The notes below the pieces were generated by a model. It did not search any database. It was not told where the DNA came from and saw only the letters and a list, made by a program, of their open reading frames with translations. Positions 1 through 10,763 of a stretch of 64,000 bases of DNA are shown here, piece after piece. The stretch is from Hydractinia symbiolongicarpus (taxonomy: Eukaryota > Cnidaria > Hydrozoa > Anthoathecata > Hydractiniidae): contig NC_079875.1 in assembly GCF_029227915.1 (NCBI RefSeq), positions 42,243,201 through 42,307,200 on the forward strand, read 5' to 3'. How positions within the stretch are numbered: position 1 is the stretch's first letter; each line of letters begins with the position of its first letter. The position numbers were made by a program, and so were the translations under genes.

Positions 1-2639
1 AACGATTTTTTAAATTATCTTTTCACCACTAAAACGCATGAGACTTGTAGTTTTTAAAAATGTTTTCATTTTTGATGAGACGCTGAATAAAAGAAGTTTA
101 ATCGACGTCAAACGAAAATCCGCCATTTCCCGTAAACCCTGGACTCGGCCCGTATAGTCAAAAGTATACAAAGAAGGTACCCAGGGAGTAAACTCATTTC
201 CCGAACGATTTTTTAAATTATTTTTTCACCACTAAAACGCATTAGACTTGTAGTTTTCAGAAATGTTTTCATTTTTGATGAGACGCTTAATGAAAGTGGT
301 TTAATCGCCGGCAAACGAAAACCATCGATTTCCCGTAAATCCCAGGCTTGGCCCGTATAGTCGAATGTATACAAAGAAAGTACCCTGCGAGTAAACTCAT
401 TTCCAGAACGATGTTTTAAATTATTTTTTCACTACTAAAACGCATAAGACTTGTAGTTTTCAAAAATGTTTTCATATTTGATGGGACGCTGAATAAAAGA
501 AGTTTAATCCCCGGCAAACGAAAACCTGCGATTTCCCGTAAATCCAGGACTCAGCCCGTATAGTCAAAAGTATACAAAGAAAGTACCCATGGTGTAAACT
601 CATTTCACGAACGATTTTTTAAATTATTATTTCACCAAGAAAACGCATGAGACTTGTAGTTTTCAAAAATGATTTCATTTTTGATGAGACGCTGAATAAA
701 AGGAGTTTAATCGCCGGCAAACGAAAACCCGCGATTTCCCGTAAATCCCGGGCTTGGCCCGCATAGTCGAATGTGTACAAAGAAAGTAAACTGTAAGTAA
801 ACTCATTTCCAGAACGATTTTTTAAATTATTTTTTCACCACTAAAACGCATACGTCTTGTAGTTTTCAAAAATGTTTTCATTTTTGATGAGACGCTTAAT
901 GAAAGAGGTTTAATCGCGGGCAAACGAAAACCCGCGATTTCCCGTAAATCCCGGGCTTGGCTCGTATAGTGGAAAGTATACAAAGAAAGTACCCAGGGAG
1001 TAAACTCATTTCCCAAACGATATTTTAAATTATTTTGTCACCACTAAAGCGCATGAGACTTGTAGTTTTCAAAAGTGTTTTCATTTTTGATGAGACGCTG
1101 AATGAAAGAGGTTTAATCTCCGGCAAACGAAAACCCGCGATTTCCCGTAAATCCCGGACTCGGCCCGTATAGTCAAAAGTATACAAAGAAAGTACCCAGG
1201 GAGTAAACTCATTTTCAGAACGATTTTTAAAATTATTTTTTCAGCACTAAAACGTATGAGACTTGTAGTTTTCAGAAATGTTTTCATTTTTGATGAGACG
1301 CTTAATGAATGTGGTTTAATCGCCGGCAAACTAAAACCCGCGATTTTCCGTAAATCCCGGGCTTGGCCCGTATAGTCGAATGTATACAAAGAAAGTACCC
1401 TGCCAGTAAACTCATTTCCAGAACGTTGTTTTAAATTATTTTTTCACTACTAAAACGCATAAGACTTGTAGTTTTCAAAAATGTTTTCATATTTGATGGG
1501 ACGCTGAATAAAAGAAGTTTAATCCCCGGCAAACGAAAACCTGCGATTTCCCGTAAATCCAGGACTCAGCCCGTATAGTCAAAAGTATACAAAGAAAGTA
1601 CCCAGGGTGTAAACTCATTTCCCGAACAATTTTTTAAATTATTATTTCACCACTAAAGCCCATGAGACTTGTTGTTTTCAAAAATGTTTTCATTTTTGAT
1701 GAGACTCCGAATAAAAGAAGTTTAATCGCCGTCAAACGAAAACCCACGATTTCCCGAAAATCCCGGGCTTGGCCCGTATAGTCAAAAGTATACAAAGAAA
1801 GTACCCAGGGGGTAAACTCATTTCCCAAATGATTTTTTAAATTATTTTGTCACCACTAAAACGCATGAGACTTGTAGTTTTCAAAAGTGTTTTCATTTTT
1901 GATGGGACGCTGAATAAAAGAAGTTTAATCGCCGCCAAACGAAAACCCGCGATTTCCCGTAAATCCCGGGTTTGGCCCGTATAGTTGAATGTATCTAAAG
2001 AAAGTACCCAGGGAGTAAACTCATTTCTCGAACGATTTTTTAAATTATTTTTTCTCCACTAAAACGCATGAGATTTGTAGTTTTCAAAAATGTTTTCATT
2101 TTTGATGAGACGCTTAATGAAAGGGGTTTATTCGGCGGAAAATGAAAAGCCGCGATTTCCCGTAAATCACGGGTTTGGCCCGTATAGTCGAATGTATACA
2201 AAGATAGTACCCTGAGAGTAAACTCATTTCCAGAACAATTTTTTAAATTATTTTTTCACCACTAAAACGCATAAGACTTCTAGTTTTTAAAAATGTTTTC
2301 ATTTTTGATGAGACGCTGAATAAAAGAAGTTTAATCGCCGGCAAACGAAAACCCACGATTTCCCGAAAATCCCGGGCTTGGCCCGTATAGTCGAATGTAT
2401 ACAAAGAAAGTACCCAGGGAGTAAACTCATTTCCCGAACGATTTTTTAAATTATTTTTTCACCACTAAAACGTATGAGACTTGTAGTTTTCAGAAATGTT
2501 TTCATTTTTGATGAGACGCTTAATGAATGTGGTTTAATCGCCGGCAAACGAAAACACGCGATTTTCCGTAAATCCCGGGCTTGACCCGTATAGTCGAATG
2601 TATACAAAGAAAGTACCCTGTGAGTAAACTCATTTCCAA
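1..2639. repeat. 13-monomer higher-order repeat, copy 1
   Basis: Thirteen monomers (13 x 203 = 2,639 bp) run in the order A B C M I J K C D E F G K. The next monomer, at 2640, is again type A, and the following ones repeat B C M I J K, which defines the period. Individual monomers differ visibly from each other, while same-position monomers of the next copy are almost identical; this is the signature of a higher-order repeat. The left edge is the window edge, so the unit may start earlier. Confidence 0.85.
912..939. repeat. Perfect 9-bp inverted repeat in an I-type monomer
   Basis: AATCGCGGG (912-920) and CCCGCGATT (931-939) are exact reverse complements around a 10-base A-rich spacer (921-930). 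Most monomers have AATCGCCGG instead, leaving one mismatch in the stem. The same perfect version recurs in the related I monomers near 3551, 6596, 7408, 9034 and 9846. The two arms lie at monomer positions 100-108 and 119-127. Confidence 0.75.
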
Positions 2640-4060
2640 AACGATTTTTTAAATTATCTTTTCACCACTAAAACGCACGAGACTTGTAGTTTTTAAAAAT
2701 GTTTTCATTTTTGATGAGACGCTGAATAAAAGAAGTTTAATCGACGTCAAACGAAAACCCGCCATTTCCCGTAAACCCCGGACTCGGCCCGTATAGTCAA
2801 AAGTATACAAAGAAGGTACCCAGGGAGTAAACTCATTTCCCGAAGGATTTTTTAAATTATTTTTTCACCACTAAAACGCATTAGACTTGTAGTTTTCAGA
2901 AATGTTTTCATTTTTGATGAGACGCTTAATGAAAGTGGTTTAATCGCCGGCAAACGAAAACCCGCGATTTCCCGTAAATCCCGGGCTTGGCCCGTATAGT
3001 CGAATGTATACAAAGAAAGTACCCTGCGAGTAAACTCATTTCCAGAACGATGTTTTAAATTATTTTTTCACTACTAAAACGCATAAGACTTGTAGTTTTC
3101 AAAAATGTTTTCATATTTGATGGGACGCTGAATAAAAGAAGTTTAATCCCCGGCAAACGAAAACCTGCGATTTCCCGTAAATCCAGGACTCAGCCCGTAT
3201 AGTCAAAAGTATACAAAGAAATTACCCATGGTGTAAACTCATTTCACGAACGATTTTTTAAATTATTATTTCACCACTAAAACGCATGAGACTTGTAGTT
3301 TTCAAAAATGATTTCATTTTTGATGGGACGTTGAATAAAAGGAGTTTAATCGCCGGCAAACGAAAACCCGCGATTTCCCGTAAATCCCCGGCTTGGCCCG
3401 TATAGTCGAATGTGTACAAAGAAAGTAAACTGTAAGTAAACTCATTTCCAGAACGATTTTTTAAATTATTTTTTCACCACTAAAACGCATACGTCTTGTA
3501 GTTTTCAAAAATGTTTTCATTTTTGATGAGACGCTTAATGAAAGAGGTTTAATCGCGGGCAAACGAAAACCCGCGATTTCCCGTAAATCCCGGGCTTGGC
3601 TCGTATAGTGGAAAGTATACAAAGAAAATACCCAGGGAGTAAACTCATTTCCCAAACGATATTTTAAATTATTTTGTCACCACTAAAGCGCATGAGACTT
3701 GTAGTTTTCAAAAGTGTTTTCATTTTTGATGAGACGCTGAATGAAAGAGGTTTAATCTCCGGCAAACGAAAACCCGCGATTTCCCGTAAATCCCGGACTC
3801 GGCCCGTATAGTCAAAAGTATACAAAGAAAGTACCCAGGTAGTAAACTCATTTCCCGAACGATTTTTAAAATTATTTTTTCACCACTAAAACATATGAGA
3901 CTTGTAGTTTTCAGAAATGTTTTCATTTTTGATGAGACGCTTAATGAATGTGGTTTAATCGCCGGCAAACGAAAACCCGCGATTTTCCGTAAATCCCGGA
4001 CTTGGCCCGCATAGTCGAATGTATACAAAGAAAGTACCCTGTGAGTAAAATCATTTCCAA
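2640..4060. repeat. 13-mer HOR, partial copy 2 (first seven monomers)
   Basis: Seven monomers A B C M I J K match 1-1421 at an exact offset of 2,639 bp with few substitutions. After K the order departs from copy 1: instead of C D E F G K, the array returns to type A at 4061. The unit was therefore cut short, most simply by an unequal crossover between K and A monomers. Confidence 0.8.
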
Positions 4061-5278
4061 AACGATATTTTAAATTATCTTTTCACCACTAAAACGCATG
4101 AGACTTGTAGTTTTTAAAAATGTTTTCATTTTTGATGAGACGCTGAATAAAAGAAGTTTAATCGACGGCAAACGAAAACCCGCCATTTCCCGTAAACCCC
4201 GGACTCAGCCCGTATAGTCAAAAGTACAAAAAGAAAGTATCCAGGGAGTAAACTCATTTCCCGAACGATTTTTTAAATTATTATTTCACCACTAAAGCCC
4301 ATGAGACTTGTAGTTTTTAAAAATGTTTTCATTTTTGATGAGACGCTGAATAAAGGAAGTTTAATCGCCGGTAAACGAAAACATCCGATTTTCCGTAAAT
4401 CCCAAACTCAGCCCGTATAGTCAAAAGTATACAAAGAAAGTACCCAGGGAGTAAACTCATTTCCCGAACGATTTTTTAAATCATTTTTTCACCACTAAAA
4501 CGAATGAGACTTGTAGTTTTCAGAAATGTTTTCATTTCTGATGAGACGCTTAATGAATGTGGTTTAATCGCCGGCAAACGAAAACCCGCGATTTTCCGTA
4601 AATCCCGGGCTTGGCCCGTATAGTCGAATGTATACAAAGAAAGTACCCTGTGAGTAAAATCATTTCCAAAACGATATTTTAAATTATCTTTTCACCACTA
4701 AAACGCATGAGACTTGAAGTTTTTAAAAATGTTTTCATTTTTGATGAGACGCTGAATAAAAGAAGTTTAATCGACGGCAAACGAAAACCCGCCATTTCCC
4801 GTAAACCCGGGACTCGGCCCGTATAGTCAAAAGTGTACAAAGAAAGTACCCAGGGAGTAAACTCATTTCCCGAACGATTTTTTAAATTATTATTTCACCA
4901 CTAAAGCCCATGAGACTTGTAGTTTTTAAAAATGTTTTCATTTTTGATGAGACGCTGAATAAAGGAAGTTTAATCGCCGGTAAACGAAAACCCGCGATTT
5001 CCCGTAAATCCCGAACTCAGCCCGTATAGTCAAAAGTATACAAAGAAAGTACCCAGAGAGTAAACTCATTTCCCGAACGATTTTTTAAATCATTTTTTCA
5101 CCACTAAAACGCATGAGACTTGTAGTTTTCAGAAATGTTCTCATTTTTGATGAGACATTTAATGAAAGTGGTTTAATCGCCGGCAAACGAAAACCCGCGA
5201 TTTCCCGTAAATCCCGGGCTTGGCTCGTATAGTCGAATGTATACAAAGAAAGTACCCAGGCAGTAAACTCATTTCCCG
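4061..5278. repeat. 609-bp trimer, two tandem copies
   Basis: Two copies, 4061-4669 and 4670-5278, each hold three monomers: an A type beginning 'aacgatatttt' with 'atcgacggc'; one with 'ttatttcacc', 'aagcccatg' and 'aaaggaagtttaat'; and a B/K-like one with 'aaatcattttttcacc' and 'cagaaatg'. The offset is exactly 609 bp. Copies differ at a modest number of bases (for example gaatgtgg against gaaagtgg), so this duplication is older than the one at 6.1-10.8 kb. Confidence 0.8.
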
Positions 5279-5684
5279 AAAGATTTTTTAAATTATTTTT
5301 TCACCACTAAAACGCATGAGACTTGTAGTTTTTAAAAATGTTTTCATTTTTGATGAGACGCTTAATGAAAGGGGTTTAATCGCCGGCAAACGAAAACCCG
5401 CGATTTCCCGTAAATCCCGGGCTTGGCTCGTATAGTCGAAAGTATACAAAGAAAGTACCCAGGGAGTAAACTCATTTCCCAAACGATATTTTAAATTATT
5501 TTGTCACCACTAAAACGCATGAGACTTGTAGTTTTCAAAAGTGTTTTCATTTTTGATGAGACGCTGAATGAAAGAGGTTTAATCGCCGGCAAACGAAAAC
5601 CCGCGATTTCCCGTAAATCCCGGACTCAGCCCGTATAGTCAAAAGTATACAAAGAAAGTACCCAGGGAGTAAACTCATTTCCAA
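5279..5684. repeat. I-J monomer pair linking the trimers to HOR copy 3
   Basis: The first monomer (5279-5481) is I-like, with 'gcttaatgaaagggg' and 'ggctcgtatag'. The second (5482-5684) is J, with 'gatattttaaatt', 'ttgtcacc' and 'ggactcag'. The I-J order is the same as in the 13-mer and in the 12-24 kb blocks, showing that I and J travel together. Confidence 0.75.
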
Positions 5685-7105
5685 AACGATTTTTTAAATT
5701 ATCTTTTCACCACTAAAACGCATGAGACTTGTAGTTTTTAAAAATGTTTTCATTTTTGATGAGACGCTGAATAAAAGAAGTTTAATCGACGTCAAACGAA
5801 AATCCGCCATTTCCCGTAAACCCTGGACTCGGCCCGTATAGTCAAAAGTATACAAAGAAGGTACCCAGGGAGTAAACTCATTTCCCGAACGATTTTTTAA
5901 ATTATTTTTTCACCACTAAAACGCATTAGACTTGTAGTTTTCAGAAATGTTTTCATTTTTGATGAGACGCTTAATGAAAGTGGTTTAATCGCCGGCAAAC
6001 GAAAACCATCGATTTCCCGTAAATCCCAGGCTTGGCCCGTATAGTCGAATGTATACAAAGAAAGTACCCTGCGAGTAAACTCATTTCCAGAACGATGTTT
6101 TAAATTATTTTTTCACTACTAAAACGCATAAGACTTGTAGTTTTCAAAAATGTTTTCATATTTGATGGGACGCTGAATAAAAGAAGTTTAATCCCCGGCA
6201 AACGAAAACCTGCGATTTCCCGTAAATCCAGGACTCAGCCCGTATAGTCAAAAGTATACAAAGAAAGTACCCATGGTGTAAACTCATTTCACGAACGATT
6301 TTTTAAATTATTATTTCACCAAGAAAACGCATGAGACTTGTAGTTTTCAAAAATGATTTCATTTTTGATGAGACGCTGAATAAAAGGAGTTTAATCGCCG
6401 GCAAACGAAAACCCGCGATTTCCCGTAAATCCCGGGCTTGGCCCGCATAGTCGAATGTGTACAAAGAAAGTAAACTGTAAGTAAACTCATTTCCAGAACG
6501 ATTTTTTAAATTATTTTTTCACCACTAAAACGCATACGTCTTGTAGTTTTCAAAAATGTTTTCATTTTTGATGAGACGCTTAATGAAAGAGGTTTAATCG
6601 CGGGCAAACGAAAACCCGCGATTTCCCGTAAATCCCGGGCTTGGCTCGTATAGTGGAAAGTATACAAAGAAAGTACCCAGGGAGTAAACTCATTTCCCAA
6701 ACGATATTTTAAATTATTTTGTCACCACTAAAGCGCATGAGACTTGTAGTTTTCAAAAGTGTTTTCATTTTTGATGAGACGCTGAATGAAAGAGGTTTAA
6801 TCTCCGGCAAACGAAAACCCGCGATTTCCCGTAAATCCCGGACTCGGCCCGTATAGTCAAAAGTATACAAAGAAAGTACCCAGGGAGTAAACTCATTTTC
6901 AGAACGATTTTTAAAATTATTTTTTCAGCACTAAAACGTATGAGACTTGTAGTTTTCAGAAATGTTTTCATTTTTGATGAGACGCTTAATGAATGTGGTT
7001 TAATCGCCGGCAAACTAAAACCCGCGATTTTCCGTAAATCCCGGGCTTGGCCCGTATAGTCGAATGTATACAAAGAAAGTACCCTGTAAGTAAACTCATT
7101 TCCAA
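5685..7105. repeat. 13-mer HOR, partial copy 3 (A B C M I J K)
   Basis: Seven monomers match 1-1421 at an offset of 5,684 bp (28 x 203). The stretches I compared are identical, including private variants such as 'aaaaccatcgattt', 'ttcaccaagaaaacg', 'cgcatacgtcttg' and 'aacccgcgatttt' in the K copy. This copy is much closer to copy 1 than the intervening copy 2 is, so it arose later. The match fades near 7085, where copy 1 has 'ccctgccag' and this copy 'ccctgtaag'. Confidence 0.85.
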
Positions 7106-8528
7106 AACGATTTTTTAAATTATTATTTCACCACTAAAACGCATGAGACTTGTAGTTTTCAAAAATGATTTCATTTTTGATGAGACGTTGAATAAAAGGA
7201 GTTTAATCGCCGGCAAACGAAAACCCGCGATTTCCCGTAAATCCCGGGCTTGGCCCGTAAAGTCGAATGTGTACAAACAAAGTAAACTGTAAGTAAACTC
7301 ATTTCCAGAACGATTTTTTAAATTATTTTTTCACCACTAAAACGCATAAGTCTTGTAGTTTTCAAAAATGTTTTCATTTTTGATGAGACGCTTAATGAAA
7401 GAGGTTTAATCGCGGGCAAACGAAAACCCGCGAAGTCCTGTAAATCCCGGGCTTGGCTCCTATAGTCGAAAGTATACAAAGAAAGTACCCAGGGAGTAAA
7501 CTCATTTCCCAAACGATATTTTAAATTATTTTGTCACCACTAAAACGCATGAGACTTGTAGTTTCCAAAAGTGTTTTCATTTTTGATGAGACGCTGAATG
7601 AAAGAGGTTTAATCTCCGGCAAACGAAAACCCGCGATTTCCCGTAAATCCCGGACTCTGCCCGTATAGTCAAAAGTATACAAAGAAAGTATCCAGGGAGT
7701 AAACTCATTTTCAGAACGATTTTTAAAATTATTTTTTCAGCACTAAAATGTATGAGACTTGTAGTTTTCAGAAATGTTTTCATTTCTGATGAGACGCTTA
7801 ATGAATGTGGTTTAATCGCCGGCAAACTAAAACCCGCGATTTTCCGTAAATCCCGGGCTTGGCCCGTATAGTCGAATGTATACAAAGAAAGTACCCTGTG
7901 AGTAAACTCATTTCCAAAACGATTTTTTAAATTATCTTTTCACCACTAAAACGCATGAGACTTGTAGTTTTTAAAAATGTTTTCATTTTTGATGAGACGC
8001 TGAATAAAAGAAGTTTAATCGACGTCAAACGAAAACCCGCCATTTCCCGTAAACCCCGGACTCGGCCCGTATAGTCAAAAGTATACAAAGAAGGTACCCA
8101 GGGAGTAAACTCATTTCCCGAACGATTTTTTAAATTATTTTTTCACCACTAAAACGCATGAGACTTGTAGTTTTCAAAAAAATTTTTCATTTTTGATGAG
8201 ACGGTTAATGAAAGGGGTTTAATCGCCAGCAAACGAAAACCCGCGATTTCTCGTGAATCCCGGGCTTGGCCCGTATAGTCGAATGTATACAAAGAAAGTA
8301 CCCAGGGAGTAAACTCATTTTCCGAACGATTTTTTAAATTGTTTTTTCACCACTAAAACGCATGAGACTTGTAGTTTTCAAAACTTTTTTTCATTTTTGA
8401 TGAGACGGTTAATGAAAGGGGTTTAATCGCCAGCAAACGAAAACCCGCGATTTCTCGTAAATCCCGGGCTTGGCCCGTATAGTCGAATGTATACAAAGAA
8501 AGTACCCTGCGAGTAAACTCATTTCCAG
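6091..8528. repeat. 12-monomer tandem duplication, first copy (2,438 bp)
   Basis: Monomers run C M I J K M I J K A H H from 6091. The block is followed directly by a second copy at 8529. It overlaps the HOR copy that starts at 5685, so the duplication happened after that copy was in place. The two H monomers at its end (8121-8324 and 8325-8528) are each 204 bp, which explains why the offset is 2,438 and not 2,436 bp. Confidence 0.85.
8465..8477. repeat. Short inverted repeat in the GC-rich block (example)
   Basis: The sequence CGGGC-TTG-GCCCG can form a 5-bp stem with a 3-base loop. It lies at monomer positions 140-152. It is present in most monomers that carry 'cgggcttggcccg', and is broken in those with 'ggactcgg', 'ggctcgtat' or 'ggcctgtat'. 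One example is annotated; the same site repeats every 203 bp. Any function is unknown. Confidence 0.7.
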
Positions 8529-10763
8529 AACGATGTTTTAAATTATTTTTTCACTACTAAAACGCATAAGACTTGTAGTTTTCAAAAATGTTTTCATATT
8601 TGATGGGACGCTGAATAAAAGAAGTTTAATCCCCGGCAAACGAAAACCTGCGATTTCCCGTAAATCCAGGACTCAGCCCGTATAGTCAAAAGTATACAAA
8701 GAAAGTACCCATGGTGTAAACTCATTTCACGAACGATTTTTTAAATTATTATTTCACCAAGAAAACGCATGAGACTTGTAGTTTTCAAAAATGATTTCAT
8801 TTTTGATGAGACGCTGAATAAAAGGAGTTTAATCGCCGGCAAACGAAAACCCGCGATTTCCCGTAAATCCCGGGCTTGGCCCGCATAGTCGAATGTGTAC
8901 AAAGAAAGTAAACTGTAAGTAAACTCATTTCCAGAACGATTTTTTAAATTATTTTTTCACCACTAAAACGCATACGTCTTGTAGTTTTCAAAAATGTTTT
9001 CATTTTTGATGAGACGCTTAATGAAAGAGGTTTAATCGCGGGCAAACGAAAACCCGCGATTTCCCGTAAATCCCGGGCTTGGCTCGTATAGTGGAAAGTA
9101 TACAAAGAAAGTACCCAGGGAGTAAACTCTTTTCCCAAACGATATTTTAAATTATTTTGTCACCACTAAAGCGCATGAGACTTGTAGTTTTCAAAAGTGT
9201 TTTCATTTTTGATGAGACGCTGAATGAAAGAGGTTTAATCTCCGGCAAACGAAAACCCGCGATTTCCCGTAAATCCCGGACTCGGCCCGTATAGTCAAAA
9301 GTATACAAAGAAAGTACCCAGGGAGTAAACTCATTTTCAGAACGATTTTTAAAATTATTTTTTCAGCACTAAAACGTATGAGACTTGTAGTTTTCAGAAA
9401 TGTTTTCATTTTTGATGAGACGCTTAATGAATGTGGTTTAATCGCCGGCAAACTAAAACCCGCGATTTTCCGTAAATCCCGGGCTTGGCCCGTATAGTCG
9501 AATGTATACAAAGAAAGTACCCTGTGAGTAAACTCATTTCCAAAACGATTTTTTAAATTATTATTTCACCACTAAAACGCATGAGACTTGTAGTTTTCAA
9601 AAATGATTTCATTTTTGATGAGACGTTGAATAAAAGGAGTTTAATCGCCGGCAAACGAAAACCCGCGATTTCCCGTAAATCCCGGGCTTGGCCCGTAAAG
9701 TCGAATGTGTACAAACAAAGTAAACTGTAAGTAAACTCATTTCCAGAACGATTTTTTAAATTATTTTTTCACCACTAAAACGCATAAGTCTTGTAGTTTT
9801 CAAAAATGTTTTCATTTTTGATGAGACGCTTAATGAAAGAGGTTTAATCGCGGGCAAACGAAAACCCGCGAATTCCTGTAAATCCCGGGCTTGGCTCCTA
9901 TAGTCGAAAGTATACAAAGAAAGTACCCAGGGAGTAAACTCATTTCCCAAACGATATTTTAAATTATTTTGTCACCACTAAAACGCATGAGACTTGTAGT
10001 TTCCAAAAGTGTTTTCATTTTTGATGAGACGCTGAATGAAAGAGGTTTAATCTCCGGCAAACGAAAACCCGCGATTTCCCGTAAATCCCGGACTCTGCCC
10101 GTATAGTCAAAAGTATACAAAGAAAGTATCCAGGGAGTAAACTCATTTTCAGAACGATTTTTAAAATTATTTTTTCAGCACTAAAATGTATGAGACTTGT
10201 AGTTTTCAGAAATGTTTTCATTTCTGATGAGACGCTTAATGAATGTGGTTTAATCGCCGGCAAACTAAAACCCGCGATTTTCCGTAAATCCCGGGCTTGG
10301 CCCGTATAGTCGAATGTATACAAAGAAAGTACCCTGTGAGTAAACTCATTTCCAAAACGATTTCTTAAATTATCTTTTCACCACTAAAACGCATGAGACT
10401 TGTAGTTTTCAAAAAAATTTTTCATTTTTGATGAGACGGTTAATGAAAGGGGTTTAATCGCCAGCAAACGAAAACCCGCGATTTCTCGTGAATCCCGGGC
10501 TTGGCCCGTATAGTCGAATGTATACAAAGAAAGTACCCATGGAGTAAACTCATTTTCCGAACGATTTTTTAAATTGTTTTTTCACCACTAAAATGCATGA
10601 GACTTGTAGTTTTCAAAACTTTTTTTCATTTTTGATGAGACGGTTAATGAAAGGGGTTTAATCGCCAGCAAACGAAAACCCGCGATTTCTCGTAAATCCC
10701 GGGCTTGGCCCGTATAGTCGAATGTATACAAAGAAAGTACCCTGCGAGTAAACTCATTTCCAG
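8529..10763. repeat. 12-monomer tandem duplication, second copy, one monomer short
   Basis: Monomers 8529-10355 match 6091-7917 at offset 2,438 bp over nine monomers with only a handful of differences (for example 'gaattcctg' against 'gaagtcctg' near 9875, and 'aaactctttt' near 9127). The last two H monomers, 10356-10559 and 10560-10763, match 8121-8528. The type A monomer that should sit between them (counterpart of 7918-8120) is missing; its first bases are fused onto H at 10356. Copy 2 is therefore 2,235 bp. Confidence 0.85.
10356..10559. repeat. A/H hybrid monomer at a deletion junction
   Basis: The left end carries the type A word 'tatcttttcacc'; the right part carries type H words 'caaaaaaatttttc', 'gacggttaatg' and 'tttctcg'. 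In the sister copy A (7918) and H (8121) are two separate monomers. The fusion lies between monomer positions about 20 and 55, where A and H are the same, so the exact breakpoint cannot be placed. It is what an in-register unequal exchange would leave. Confidence 0.8.

Noticed and set aside
1-203. Promoter elements in the AT-rich part (TATA-like 'gtatac', 'tttaaatt')
   Set aside because: AT-rich words of this kind are expected by chance at this composition and repeat in every monomer with no gene downstream.
353-380. Possible RNA polymerase III B box ('agtcgaatg') hinting at a tRNA- or SINE-derived monomer
   Set aside because: Only part of the B-box consensus fits, there is no A box at a proper distance, no tRNA fold, and no poly-A tail or target-site duplication.
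1-7105. Apparently identical blocks (1-1421 and 5685-7105; the two 8-mer copies) as pure assembly error
   Set aside because: Not dismissed fully, but flanks differ on both sides and nested small differences exist, as expected of real duplications. Spanning long reads would settle it.
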